The position numbers and the translations under genes were made by a program. From an uncultured Clostridium sp. (GTDB lineage: Bacteria; Bacillota; Clostridia; Lachnospirales; Lachnospiraceae), in contig UQMJ01000030.1 in NCBI GenBank assembly GCA_900542035.1, forward strand, positions 1 to 31,957: DNA of 31,957 nucleotides, written 5' to 3'. A model generated the notes under the pieces. The model worked only from the letters and a program-made list of their open reading frames with translations. It made no database searches and had not been told where the DNA came from. The stretch's first letter is position 1. The number at the start of each line of letters is the position of its first letter. Below, in pieces: positions 1 through 7,831 of the stretch.

Positions 1-2
1 TG

Positions 3-689
3 GGCCACGGCATGGCGGAGGGCCTGATGGAGGCCGGCGCCGCTGTAGTCATCTTTGGTACCAGCAAAAAGGTGATCGAGGTGGCCGCCCAATTCGAAGC
101 AAAGGGCTATTGGTGCAAAGGCATCGCCGTGGACCTGGCCGACGACCGGGCCAGGCAGGAGGCCTTTGACCAAGCCGTCGCTCTGCTGGGCGGCCTGGAT
201 ATTCTGGTCAATGCCGCCGGCATACAGCGCCGCCACCCCAGCCCCGAATTTCCTCTTCAGGACTGGAAGGACGTACTCAATGTCAACCTGACCGCTCCCT
301 TTGACCTGTGTCAAATGGCTGCCAAAGAATTTCTAAAAAAGGAACAGCCCTGCGGGAAGATTGTCAACATTGCCTCTATGCTCAGCTTCTTTGGCGGTAT
401 GACCGTCCCCGCCTATGCCGCCTCAAAAGGGGGAGTGGCCCAGATGACCAAAGCCCTGTGCAATGAGCTGGCCTCCAAGGGGATCCAGGTCAACGCCATC
501 GCCTGCGGCGCCATCGACACCGAGATGAATCACTTCCTCGACGATGAGGAACTGATTGGCCTGATCGAGGAAATCCCCGCCGGAAGACTGGGCCGCGCCG
601 AGGAGGTGGCCGATTTAGCCTACCATCTGGGATATAAAGAAAACTATCTGACCGGACAGATTATCGGACTGGACGGAGGATGGGTGTAG
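3..689 (+). CDS. SDR-family oxidoreductase, KduD/gluconate 5-dehydrogenase-like (5' partial)
   Basis: NAD(P)-dependent short-chain dehydrogenase whose first residues lie outside the window. The frame is open from base 3 and reads G-H-G before the Met at base 12, which is the end of the glycine-rich cofactor loop, so that Met is internal and not the start. Counting from it, NAAG lies at residues 67-70, and the catalytic triad is S122, Y135 and K139 in SMLS...YAASK. The C-terminus ends in the DGGWV pattern typical of the family. The closest resemblance from memory is 2-deoxy-D-gluconate 3-dehydrogenase (KduD) or gluconate 5-dehydrogenase, which act on sugar acids; the substrate is inferred. The gene is much richer in GC than its right-hand neighbours. 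Confidence 0.85.
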   Translation, partial: GHGMAEGLMEAGAAVVIFGTSKKVIEVAAQFEAKGYWCKGIAVDLADDRARQEAFDQAVALLGGLDILVNAAGIQRRHPSPEFPLQDWKDVLNVNLTAPFDLCQMAAKEFLKKEQPCGKIVNIASMLSFFGGMTVPAYAASKGGVAQMTKALCNELASKGIQVNAIACGAIDTEMNHFLDDEELIGLIEEIPAGRLGRAEEVADLAYHLGYKENYLTGQIIGLDGGWV

Positions 690-693
690 GGTG

Positions 694-751
694 GGGAAAA
701 GGAGCGGTTTTTTTATTCCAGCAAAGTCATAAAAAAACCGCTCCTTTTCCC
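694..751. terminator. 23-bp perfect inverted repeat after the dehydrogenase
   Basis: Arms 694-716 and 729-751 are exact inverted copies (gggaaaaggagcggtttttt and so on) around a 12-base loop. Each arm contains a GC-rich core next to a run of seven T or A. It starts four bases after the stop codon. It probably terminates transcription, but the T run lies inside the stem, so the layout is not the textbook one. Confidence 0.6.
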
Positions 752-884
752 TGGGAAGTGAGTGGACGGCGAATGAGAAAGAGAATGTGAAAGGATGAGG
801 GAGTCTGTATAGATGGGAAGTAATGGGGGATTGGTAGGATTTAATTTAATGGGAGTTTTGATGGGAGTGATGGGAGGTGTGACC

Positions 885-1748
885 ATGAACGAATACCGGA
901 AGCAATATATTGAATTCCAAAGGCAGGTTCGAGAGACAGAAGGCGGTCCGGACAGCATCCGCGCTCTCTATGCTTTCAAGGAGAACCTGGAGCAATCGGA
1001 AGACAAGCAGGCCAAGGCGGTGCTGGTGGATGTATATGATCTGCTGGACTTTAAGAGGGACGCTTATGAACTGCTCTGCCAAATTGGAAATCGCTCCGAT
1101 AAAAAAACGCTTAAGCGGCTGGGAGTTCTGAAGGAATATGCGGAAAACTGGGGCAACCACTACGCCATTCCTAAGCCCAAAATGCTGGAGGAAAAGCAGA
1201 AAGAGAAGGAACGGCAGGCTAAACTGAGCCTGCCCACCTTCCGGTATCACCCGAACCCTCTGGAAACTGGCGCTTTTGAGGAGTCCACAACAGGTGTTGT
1301 CTGTGACTGCTGTGGCAAGGAGACTCATATTTTTTATACCAATCCGTTCTTTTCCGTGGAAGATATTGAGTATCTGTGTCCAGAGTGCATCGCCAGCGGT
1401 GAGGCGGCCAGAAAATATGACGGCAGCTTTCAGGATGACTGCTCCGTAGATGATGGTGTAGACGATCTGGAAAAACTGGACGAGCTGATCCATCGAACTC
1501 CTGGGTACTGTGGCTGGCAGCAGGAATACTGGCGCGCCCACTGTAGTGATTACTGTGCCTATTTAGGTTCTGTGGGCGTCAGAGAGTTGCGGGCTCTGGG
1601 CGTGCTGGAGGAGGTGCTGGACGATCCTATGTGGGATGAGGAACAGAAAGAAATGATCCAGGAATCCGTCAATGGAGGGCATCTGCAGTGCTATCTCTTC
1701 CAGTGCCTTCACTGCGGAAGGCATCTGGTCTGGATGGATTGTGATTGA
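885..1748 (+). CDS. CbrC-family (UPF0167) protein
   Basis: A 287-residue protein. The start at 885 is chosen because gggaggtg lies five bases upstream; an in-frame ATG at 813 has no such site. Residues 1-115 are helical and charged and have no family I recognise. From about residue 117 the sequence matches the CbrC/UPF0167 pattern: LPTFRYHPNPLETGAF, then CDCC at 140-143 and CPEC at 165-168, which look like a zinc-binding pair. CbrC of E. coli is linked to colicin E2 tolerance, but its biochemical role is not established. The gene stands alone between an inverted repeat and a promoter. Confidence 0.75.
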   Translation: MNEYRKQYIEFQRQVRETEGGPDSIRALYAFKENLEQSEDKQAKAVLVDVYDLLDFKRDAYELLCQIGNRSDKKTLKRLGVLKEYAENWGNHYAIPKPKMLEEKQKEKERQAKLSLPTFRYHPNPLETGAFEESTTGVVCDCCGKETHIFYTNPFFSVEDIEYLCPECIASGEAARKYDGSFQDDCSVDDGVDDLEKLDELIHRTPGYCGWQQEYWRAHCSDYCAYLGSVGVRELRALGVLEEVLDDPMWDEEQKEMIQESVNGGHLQCYLFQCLHCGRHLVWMDCD

Positions 1749-1768
1749 ATGATAATTCGAAAAAGTTG

Positions 1769-1777
1769 TGATATAAT
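1769..1777 (+). promoter_or_regulatory. extended -10 promoter
   Basis: TGATATAAT is an exact extended -10 element (TG-N-TATAAT). No good -35 box lies 17 bases upstream, as is normal for this promoter class. It sits 55 bases before the lipoprotein start. Confidence 0.55.
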
Positions 1778-1831
1778 ACGAATGAGAGAAAATTGTAAAT
1801 GTTTCGGGGACGAAAAGGAAAGAGAGGGACT

Positions 1832-2236
1832 ATGGCAATAAAAAAGCTTTGCGTATTTTTTGGACTTATTTGTTTCCTTTTGTACGGGTGTCAGTTCTCT
1901 GCGGAGACCACATTAGAATCAAGCGCCGTTCCCTCTACCGGTTATGCTTCTGAAGAGGTGCAGCGAATCTCTGTTTTTTATGATGGTTCCCTGTACCTGT
2001 ACAACGCTACCGGCTTTGATCTTCCGAAAGAGGAGGGCTGGCAGCTTTTAGGACAGGTAGCTTCTGTTAACAATTTGGAATGGCCTACCAAGGATTTTTA
2101 TGGTACTCATTTAGAGCAGGGGCAGGAGATTTACTATAATCCGGAAGAACCGAAAAAATTATATGTAAAATATGACAATGGCTTTGCGCTTTTTGAGGCA
2201 GAAGAAACCACAGAGATGGATGCGAATGATAATTAA
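1832..2236 (+). CDS. small lipoprotein of unknown function
   Basis: A 134-residue predicted lipoprotein. The start at 1832 follows a purine-rich site (ggaaagagaggg); the in-frame ATG at 1799 would add 11 charged residues before the signal peptide. Residues 1-19 form a signal sequence (AIKKLCVFFGLICFLLYG) ending in a lipobox L-Y-G-C, so the mature protein would be anchored to the outer face of the membrane. The rest is acidic, with no domain I recognise. It is 25 bases upstream of another membrane-anchored protein, and the two probably form one transcript. Confidence 0.6.
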   Translation: MAIKKLCVFFGLICFLLYGCQFSAETTLESSAVPSTGYASEEVQRISVFYDGSLYLYNATGFDLPKEEGWQLLGQVASVNNLEWPTKDFYGTHLEQGQEIYYNPEEPKKLYVKYDNGFALFEAEETTEMDANDN

Positions 2237-2261
2237 AATTTTACAAAGGGGGGATAACCAG

Positions 2262-2684
2262 ATGAAGAATAAAAAAATTTTGATGATTATGCTGATAGGT
2301 CTGATAGGTATCGGTATTAGTATTTTTTTCTTCTCTGGCCGCAGGCCATTCAAAAATTTAAAAGCAGAAGATATTTTTTCGGCAAATGTCCGATTAATAC
2401 CTCCCGATACAACCATTCAAATAACAGAAACAGAGGAATTAGTATCATATCTCAGGGAAGTAGTAATCTATAGCAGGACCGACGCATATACAGCAGGATA
2501 TGTTGGACAAGACGTTACGTTTACGCTGAATTTATCCGATGGATCTCAAATGCAAATTACAGCATTCTATCCATTTTTTATCATTAATGGCGTTGGTTAT
2601 AAGTGTAAATACGAACCCTGTGAAGCTCTTAACAATTATGCCAATGAACTAAGAACCGCAGTTGATAAGAAACAAGGCAGCTGA
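2262..2684 (+). CDS. membrane-anchored hypothetical protein
   Basis: A 140-residue protein. An N-terminal transmembrane anchor lies at about residues 5-25 (ILMIMLIGLIGIGISIFFFS), followed by an extracytoplasmic domain of about 110 residues that I cannot assign to a family. The start at 2262 is preceded by aaaggggggataaccag, a strong ribosome binding site. Base composition is AT-rich compared with the genes to the left. It is probably co-transcribed with the preceding lipoprotein. Confidence 0.6.
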   Translation: MKNKKILMIMLIGLIGIGISIFFFSGRRPFKNLKAEDIFSANVRLIPPDTTIQITETEELVSYLREVVIYSRTDAYTAGYVGQDVTFTLNLSDGSQMQITAFYPFFIINGVGYKCKYEPCEALNNYANELRTAVDKKQGS

Positions 2685-2696
2685 AAGGCTGACGGA

Positions 2697-2795
2697 ATGA
2701 AAAGCTGGCTGGCGTATTTAAGCTGGTTTTTCGTGAAAGCTTTGTTTGCATTACTTTTATGTATACTTTTTCACTCATTTAGCACTTCTTTTTAG
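2697..2795 (+). CDS. possible 32-residue hydrophobic peptide
   Basis: ATG at 2697 opens 32 codons ending at TAG 2793-2795: MKSWLAYLSWFFVKALFALL and onward, almost entirely one transmembrane helix. The site aaagg lies eight bases upstream, and the frame starts 12 bases after the previous stop. It could be a small membrane peptide of the same operon. Chance hydrophobicity in AT-rich DNA is the main alternative. Confidence 0.3.
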   Translation: MKSWLAYLSWFFVKALFALLLCILFHSFSTSF

Positions 2796-2875
2796 GGGAT
2801 TGTATTTGGCTTTTGTTTTATTTGGAATGCCATATAAATTCTAGTAGACAGAGAACGTTATGGAGGTAAAAGAGG

Positions 2876-3382
2876 ATGTGCGATTGTGGATTTACAAAAG
2901 AAAATAAATGGTTCAGATATCGTGCGGCAGCAATTATAGTAGAAAATGAATGTGTTTTATTTGCCTGCAACGAAAAAGATGATTATTTTTATTCTATTGG
3001 CGGCGGAGTCCATCATGGTGAAACGGCAGAAGATGCAGTGCGTCGGGAAGTTTTAGAAGAAACAGGGGTTCATTATGAGATAGACCATTTGGCAGTTATC
3101 CATGAAAATTTTTTTGACAAAAATGATGGTGCATTAAAGGGAATGAATTGTCATGAACTCAGTTTTTATTTTTTGATGAAACCGAGAGGTACGCAAGAGC
3201 TTCATAGTAACAGCACGACACAAGGGGTAAAAGAGAAAATGCGTTGGATACCGATTAAAGACTTGGATAAATATAAGGCATTTCCAACGTTTCTGGGAAC
3301 TTATTTTAACAGCAGGAATAGTGGGATAAGACATATTGTAACGGATGAAAGAGGGCAAGCTTCCGGTTTGCCAAAATGTTAA
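2876..3382 (+). CDS. Nudix hydrolase
   Basis: A 168-residue Nudix-fold pyrophosphohydrolase, a family that cleaves nucleoside diphosphates linked to other groups. The Nudix box is intact: G43, E49, R57, E58, E61, E62 and G64 fit G-x5-E-x7-RE-U-x-EE-x-GU, and the glutamates bind the catalytic metal. The start at 2876 follows ggagg by nine bases. The substrate cannot be read from the sequence. The last 15 residues after the conserved domain (VTDERGQASGLPKC) look unlike the rest and may be a replaced tail. It is a single gene in an AT-rich accessory stretch. Confidence 0.85.
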   Translation: MCDCGFTKENKWFRYRAAAIIVENECVLFACNEKDDYFYSIGGGVHHGETAEDAVRREVLEETGVHYEIDHLAVIHENFFDKNDGALKGMNCHELSFYFLMKPRGTQELHSNSTTQGVKEKMRWIPIKDLDKYKAFPTFLGTYFNSRNSGIRHIVTDERGQASGLPKC

Positions 3383-3428
3383 GCGAATTAGAAAATTTTG
3401 AATTGATCGAGCTGAAAATAAGGGACAC

Positions 3429-3449
3429 TTCTTGTCCTTAGGGCAAGAA
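3429..3449 (+). terminator. small hairpin after the Nudix gene
   Basis: TTCTTGTCC (3429-3437) pairs with GGGCAAGAA (3441-3449), with one G-U pair and a three-base loop, followed by a short A-rich run and no T tract. It may be a weak terminator or an RNA-stability hairpin. Confidence 0.3.
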
Positions 3450-3497
3450 AATGAAATATGAAGAGAATAATAGAACTTTGAAGTTTTGGAGGTAATT

Positions 3498-4082
3498 ATG
3501 ACTGAAAGAGAAAAAATGTTGGCAGGAGAACTCTATGACTGTGGAGATTCAGAATTATTAACACAATGGCATAAAGCTAAAGACTTAGCAAGAGATTATA
3601 ATCAAACCAACTCTGCTCAAGCGGATGAAAAGGAAAGAATTCTAAGTGAGCTTCTTGGTGGAAAAGGTAAAAATTTATGGATAACAGCTCCTTTTTATGT
3701 TGACTATGGTAATAATATTTATTTTGGAAATAACTGTGAAGTAAATATGAATTGTACTTTTTTAGATGACAATGTTATTCGTATCGGAGATAATGCTTTA
3801 ATTGCACCAAATGTACAAATATATACAGCATTTCACCCGACAAATGCGATTGAACGTTTTGGTGAGCCTAAGGAAGATGGTTCATTTGAATTTTGTAAAA
3901 CACAAACTGCACCAGTATTTATTGGTGATAATGTATGGATTGGTGGTGGAGCCATTATTATGCCCGGAGTTACAATCGGAAATAATGTTGTCATTGGAGC
4001 AGGAAGTATTGTGACAAAGGATATTCCTGATAATGTCATAGCTTATGGAAATCCATGTAAAGTAGTAAGAAAGAACAAATAA
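3498..4082 (+). CDS. sugar O-acetyltransferase (maltose/galactoside acetyltransferase type)
   Basis: A 194-residue left-handed beta-helix acetyltransferase of the Maa/LacA/NodL group, which moves acetyl from acetyl-CoA to a sugar hydroxyl. Residues 1-55 are the usual helical N-terminal domain (TEREKMLAGELYD). Hexapeptide repeats run from about 60 to 185 (IGDNALIAPNV, IGDNVWIGGGAIIMPGV, IGNNVVIGAGSIV). The catalytic histidine is H113 in TAFHPTNA. The length is normal. The start at 3498 has ggagg five bases upstream; a TTG at 3486 overlaps that site and is unlikely to be used. Confidence 0.9.
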   Translation: MTEREKMLAGELYDCGDSELLTQWHKAKDLARDYNQTNSAQADEKERILSELLGGKGKNLWITAPFYVDYGNNIYFGNNCEVNMNCTFLDDNVIRIGDNALIAPNVQIYTAFHPTNAIERFGEPKEDGSFEFCKTQTAPVFIGDNVWIGGGAIIMPGVTIGNNVVIGAGSIVTKDIPDNVIAYGNPCKVVRKNK

Positions 4083-4116
4083 AAATTCAGCCTGTTGAGC
4101 GAAAAGCTTGAATTTT
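4082..4116. terminator. probable terminator hairpin after the acetyltransferase
   Basis: AAAATTCA (4082-4089) pairs exactly with TGAATTTT (4109-4116), with an inner GC pair. It begins at the stop codon of the acetyltransferase gene. It is AT-rich, so its strength is uncertain. Confidence 0.4.
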
Positions 4117-4168
4117 AGTAACAGCCCTTAGAAATCGAAGTATTATAAAGAAGAGGAGATCATTTATT

Positions 4169-4807
4169 ATAAAAAGCAGACAATTAGAAATCATTCTATT
4201 TTTGAATGAGGTAAAGAAAACAACACTTAAGGAGCTTGCTGAAAAATTTGAGGTCAGTAAGCGAACAATTATGAGGGACATTAATGTTATTTCAAGCTTA
4301 GGTGTTCCGATTGAGGCTCAGCCGGGGTTTCAGGGTGGGGTGTCTATCCCATATTCCTATAAGTTTCAGCAAAGCTTCTTTTCTCCATGCGAGATAGAAG
4401 ATTTGATAATGGCAATTCACATTGCAGATCAATTAGGAAAAAGAAATGAGAAAAGTAGCATTGTAAAGAAATTGGAGCTATTGTTTCCTGAGCTTACGCA
4501 ACTAAAAGAACGAGATTTTACAGATTATTTACAGATAGAGCTTTTTGATGAGCCGATTTACAAAGAAAATTCGATTTTTCAAAATATCAACCATGCATTT
4601 GACGAAGAATTGTTCCTCCGATTACAAACAAACACAGAAATATTATACGTTGCTCCGTTAAGCTATGCCCTACGTACAACAGGGCTTTACCTATATGCAA
4701 CCGATGGAAAGCAGAAACTTACCGTTCCACTTTCCGATATTATATGCTGTGAGATAACCGAAAAAACGTTTGAGCGTGAGGAGTATCAAAAACTTTTATC
4801 TGATTGA
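4169..4807 (+). CDS. WYL-type HTH transcriptional regulator with no AUG start
   Basis: A cytoplasmic DNA-binding regulator. The N-terminal winged HTH reads KSRQLEIILFLNEVKK then LKELAEKFEVSKRTIMRDIN, the DeoR/YafY-like pattern of WYL proteins. Homologues as I recall them begin M-K-S-R-Q, but here the aligned first codon is ATA (4169), with ATT at 4166; a gaggag site lies at 4152-4157. A TTG at 4202 would remove the first helix. The protein is about 212 residues, shorter than the usual 300, and the C-terminal part (YVAPLSYALRTTGLYLYATD) may be a reduced WYL domain. It precedes a MATE pump after a terminator and could control it. It is either translated from a rare start or a recent pseudogene. 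Confidence 0.6.
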   Translation: MKSRQLEIILFLNEVKKTTLKELAEKFEVSKRTIMRDINVISSLGVPIEAQPGFQGGVSIPYSYKFQQSFFSPCEIEDLIMAIHIADQLGKRNEKSSIVKKLELLFPELTQLKERDFTDYLQIELFDEPIYKENSIFQNINHAFDEELFLRLQTNTEILYVAPLSYALRTTGLYLYATDGKQKLTVPLSDIICCEITEKTFEREEYQKLLSD

Positions 4808-4809
4808 AG

Positions 4810-4839
4810 GAAGGTGACACAAGATGACACCTTCTTTTT
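4810..4839 (+). terminator. rho-independent terminator
   Basis: GAAGGTG (4810-4816) pairs with CACCTTC (4828-4834), followed by TTTTT. It ends the regulator transcript 30 bases before the MATE gene. Confidence 0.65.
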
Positions 4840-4868
4840 GTTAGGATAAAAGACGGAGGTGATTTTGT

Positions 4869-6194
4869 ATGGAACAAAATATTTATGATAGGAAATCCGT
4901 ACATTCTTTGATACTTTACTTTTCTATACCAGCTATTTTTTCATTAATTGTGGAAATCATGGCATCGGTTGCAGACACAGTTTTTGCAGGTCATCTTGGA
5001 GAAATTTCTATTGATGCATTAACGGCTATGGGATTACTTTCTCCAATGCTGGGCATATATACTGCTGTTCAGGCATTATTTGCAGTATCAACTGCTATTA
5101 TGATTGCACGATACCTGACCTGTAAAGAAGTTCGGACAGAATATTTTCTGACTGGTCTTGGTATGACGTTGGTTTTAAGTGTTATGGTTTCAATCGGTTC
5201 TTTTCTGTTTATGCCCAGGTTGTTATCGCTTTTAGGAGCTGAAGGACAGGCTGCCATTTTGGCTGAAAAATACTTACGCATTCAATTATTTAGTAATGTA
5301 TTCAGTGCATTGGGTTATACTTTAACAAGTTGCGTCCGAGCATTCGGGTATCCTGCAATGGAAATGGGAATAACCAGTTTATCTGTAGTGGTGAATATTG
5401 TATGTAATGCCATTTTTGCGTTTGTATTCGATTGGGGCTTTGTAGGGCTGGCTTGTGGTACTTTTGTAAGTGAGTTATTTTGCTGTGCCCTGTCTATTTT
5501 GTGGTTAAAGCATCATCAGTTTTTGAAACTTAAATGTGCGTTATCATGGGGAAAATTCAAATCACATACAGCTGAGCTTTTAAAATTAGGAATTGCTCAG
5601 ACAATTATCCAATCCTTGGGAGGATGTGCTACATTCTGTGTTAATCAAAGTTTAATGCTCTATACAACAATGAGCCATGTTGCAGTTTGGAATGTAGCTC
5701 AGCAAATTTATACTTTGTTCCTGATGCCAATTGTTGGTATAACACAAGGTGTCCAGACAATAATTGCATATTTTGACGGACAACAGGAAGAAGATAAAAG
5801 AAAAAAAACATTGGTCAGCACGATAGGATATACTGTTTTGTATGGGCTGATGGGAGTGGGGGTGATTTATACCTTCGGTGCAAATATCTTGTCTGTATTT
5901 TCAAAATCGAGTGATATATACCAATTAGGCAAGGAGGTTCTTCGTATAATTTTCTTGACGTTCCCGCTGATGGGAATATTTTATACGATTATGACATTAT
6001 ATGAAGTGACAGAGCATGAAGGAAAGGCAGTATTTCTCATTCTAATGAGGCAGGTTATTTTAATGATCCCATTGGTGTTTTTGTTGCCCCAAATTATGCC
6101 GGAATATCCATTAGCAATTTTCTGGTCTGTTCCGTTTGCAGATATAATAGCGATGATAACGGCAATATGGAGTAAGAAAAAAGCTTACAGTTAA
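4869..6194 (+). CDS. MATE family efflux transporter
   Basis: A 441-residue integral membrane protein with about 12 hydrophobic segments in two similar halves, the MATE architecture, which exports drugs or metabolites in exchange for Na+ or H+. It begins with the family-like YDRKSVHSLILYFSIPAI and the segment IMASVADTVFAGHLG, followed by MGLLSPMLGIYTAVQALFAV. The start at 4869 follows ggaggtg by eight bases. The length is normal and the frame is intact. It lies just downstream of the WYL-type regulator. The substrate cannot be inferred. Confidence 0.88.
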   Translation: MEQNIYDRKSVHSLILYFSIPAIFSLIVEIMASVADTVFAGHLGEISIDALTAMGLLSPMLGIYTAVQALFAVSTAIMIARYLTCKEVRTEYFLTGLGMTLVLSVMVSIGSFLFMPRLLSLLGAEGQAAILAEKYLRIQLFSNVFSALGYTLTSCVRAFGYPAMEMGITSLSVVVNIVCNAIFAFVFDWGFVGLACGTFVSELFCCALSILWLKHHQFLKLKCALSWGKFKSHTAELLKLGIAQTIIQSLGGCATFCVNQSLMLYTTMSHVAVWNVAQQIYTLFLMPIVGITQGVQTIIAYFDGQQEEDKRKKTLVSTIGYTVLYGLMGVGVIYTFGANILSVFSKSSDIYQLGKEVLRIIFLTFPLMGIFYTIMTLYEVTEHEGKAVFLILMRQVILMIPLVFLLPQIMPEYPLAIFWSVPFADIIAMITAIWSKKKAYS

Positions 6195-6251
6195 ATAATA
6201 TGTCGATAACGTGGAATTCTACTGAGCAAATCCCAGTTTATATGGAACGAT

Positions 6252-6752
6252 AAATTCGGAATTGTATGCGCCAGTGATGATGAACTTGCGCCTTTTTTAA
6301 CTAAGATAGATAGCTACAAGGTTACAGAAAAGGCAATGCTAAAATTCTATGAGGGACAAATTTGTGATATGGAGGTTGTTGCCTTATTTTCGGGAGTATG
6401 TAAGGTAAACGCTGCCATAGCAACACAAATATTGATTGACATTTTTGGAGTGAATATCGTTATCAATGCAGGAGTAGCAGGAGGAATGGATTCGAAGCTG
6501 AAAATATTTGACACTGTTATATCTACGGAAGTTTGTTATCATGATGTTGCACAAGATGTTTTAACGGAATTTCACCCGTGGCTGAAAACTATATTTTTTA
6601 AAGCAGACAGGGAATTGATAAAAATATCTGAAAGAGCTGTAAAAGAAACAGAGCCAAAAGGCAAGGTGTTTTGGGGGCGGATTGCTACAGGGGAATCTTT
6701 CATAACTAACGAAAGGCGAAAAGAAATCAATGATGAATTTGTGGGAGAGTAA
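6252..6752 (+). pseudogene. mtnN: 5'-methylthioadenosine/S-adenosylhomocysteine nucleosidase remnant
   Basis: MtnN splits methylthioadenosine and S-adenosylhomocysteine in the methionine and AI-2 cycles. The frame reads K-F-G-I-V-C-A-S-D-D-E-L-A-P-F at 6252-6296, which matches the start of these enzymes, but the initiator is missing: gataaattcgg would become gATGAAATTC with one added G. The first in-frame ATG (6336) lies 28 codons in. The core is recognisable (LFSGVCKVNAAIATQILID, NAGVAGGMDS, WGRIATGESFI). The C-terminus stops after about 167 codons at INDEFVGE, before the VDMETASIAH segment carrying the catalytic Asp and substrate-binding Glu. Both ends are broken, so it is called a pseudogene. 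Confidence 0.8.
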
Positions 6753-6756
6753 GATA

Positions 6757-7041
6757 ATGAGATTTGCATTTTTAATTATGGGAGATTTTAATTGTAAAAT
6801 TGATAGAGCGATAATACATGATGGAATGGCACAAATCGTAGGTGTAGCAAATATAGAAGATGCGTGTATGGTTGCTAAAAAATTGAAAAAGGAAGGAATT
6901 GATTGTATTGAATTATGCGGTGCTTTTGGTGAAGCTGGAGCAAAAGCGATTATTGAAGCAACAGATAATGCGTTGCCAATAGGTTATATTACACATTTGC
7001 CAGAACAAGATTACTTATATTTCAAGGCTTTTTCAAACTAA
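6757..7041 (+). CDS. DUF6506 family protein
   Basis: A 94-residue small soluble protein resembling a family I recall as DUF6506: RFAFLIMGDFN at the start, then IHDGMAQIVGVANIEDACMV, and the highly conserved IELCGAFGEAGAKAIIEAT and GYITHLPEQD. No enzymatic role is known to me. The start at 6757 follows ggagag; an ATG at 6730 lies within the tail of the mtnN remnant. The frame is intact although both neighbours are damaged. Confidence 0.7.
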   Translation: MRFAFLIMGDFNCKIDRAIIHDGMAQIVGVANIEDACMVAKKLKKEGIDCIELCGAFGEAGAKAIIEATDNALPIGYITHLPEQDYLYFKAFSN

Positions 7042-7070
7042 TAAATTTCAGTTTCTGAAGAACTGAGAAA

Positions 7071-7277
7071 ATGATTGAGGTAACGGATATAAAAAAATAC
7101 AATCATGCAATGTCCAAACTCTACGTTGCAAATGGCATTGTATGGATTTTGCTTGGGCTTCCTTTGATTTCAGGACATTCCAAATGGATTTTACTTTCGG
7201 CTGCGGGGAGTGTAATGGAAACGATTGTTTTTATAGCAGTTTACTCATTGGCAATCAGAAAAAAATATAAGAAATAA
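7071..7277 (+). CDS. small membrane protein, possibly a C-terminal fragment
   Basis: A 68-residue product with two transmembrane helices (LYVANGIVWILLGLPLISG and WILLSAAGSVMETIVFIAVY). The opening EVTDIKKYNHAMSKLYV looks like the middle of a longer DUF3784-type protein, in which a membrane helix would precede this point; a stop codon lies five codons upstream in frame. The ribosome binding site is poor. I read it as probable debris that may still be translated. Confidence 0.4.
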   Translation: MIEVTDIKKYNHAMSKLYVANGIVWILLGLPLISGHSKWILLSAAGSVMETIVFIAVYSLAIRKKYKK

Positions 7278-7306
7278 TTTTGACGAATCCCAGATTATAG
7301 AATTAA

Positions 7307-7525
7307 AAATTAGGGGTTAGGAAGATAGTAGACGAGAGTAAAATAGCACATGGAACAAGTGTAAATGGTACGTTCACAGCAGACAAAGGTTGGAGCTTTG
7401 AAGGGTATATGAATCCTGATGGTGGATTGTGGAAAGGAAAGCTTACAAATTTCCCGATTCCTGTAAAATGGAGAACAGGCAAAACTTCCGATCTCCCTGA
7501 GTTTTATAGAGGATTAGTTGAATAG
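7307..7525 (+). pseudogene. orphan C-terminal gene fragment
   Basis: An open frame of 72 codons without ATG, GTG or TTG near its beginning ends at TAG 7523-7525. It encodes a protein-like sequence (AHGTSVNGTFTADKGWSFEG, then NPDGGLWKGKLTNFPIPVKW). Glycine and tryptophan spacing look like a beta-rich extracellular or phage-like domain. No family is recognised. It sits among other fragments and is probably the tail of a lost gene. Confidence 0.35.
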
Positions 7526-7606
7526 AATGTATTAGTTACATCAATAAAATAAATTACGAGAGGATGTCTGTGTTATCTGCAGAAGGCAATACAAAGAATA
7601 AGTGTT

Positions 7607-7640
7607 ATATCGTCAGTCGGGTTATGGCTGACGATATTTT
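7607..7640 (+). terminator. perfect 10-bp hairpin followed by T run
   Basis: ATATCGTCAG (7607-7616) and CTGACGATAT (7628-7637) are exact inverted copies around an 11-base loop, and TTTT follows. It could terminate transcripts coming from the debris region. Confidence 0.4.
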
Positions 7641-7714
7641 GCTGTATGGGCAGGAATCCATTGCAGACATTGCGGTTTGTAATCGCGTTAGGGCGATAAG
7701 TGATAAACATAGTG

Positions 7715-7743
7715 TTACCATTTCTTGAAAAATGTGATATACT
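7715..7743 (+). promoter_or_regulatory. sigma-A-type promoter with extended -10
   Basis: TTACCA (7715-7720), 17 bases, TATACT (7738-7743), with TG one base before the -10. It lies about 90 bases upstream of the nuclease unit. Confidence 0.5.
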
Positions 7744-7831
7744 ACAAAAAATGAAATAAATTAAACTATTTAAAATATTTGTACATTTTGTGACTTGTTT
7801 TTGGATAAGAAAATGAATGGGAGAGACGGAT

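Larger units (their letters stand above)
7526..7831. other. intergenic stretch with a hairpin and a promoter
   Basis: There is no convincing gene here. A 54-codon frame (7564-7728, starting MSVLSAEGN) exists, but its only site abuts the start codon and a perfect hairpin lies inside it. The hairpin and the promoter at 7715-7743 are listed separately. The rest is AT-rich and featureless. Confidence 0.5.

Noticed and set aside
7564..7728. 54-residue peptide gene
   Set aside because: The only purine-rich site touches the start codon and a perfect terminator-like hairpin lies inside the frame.
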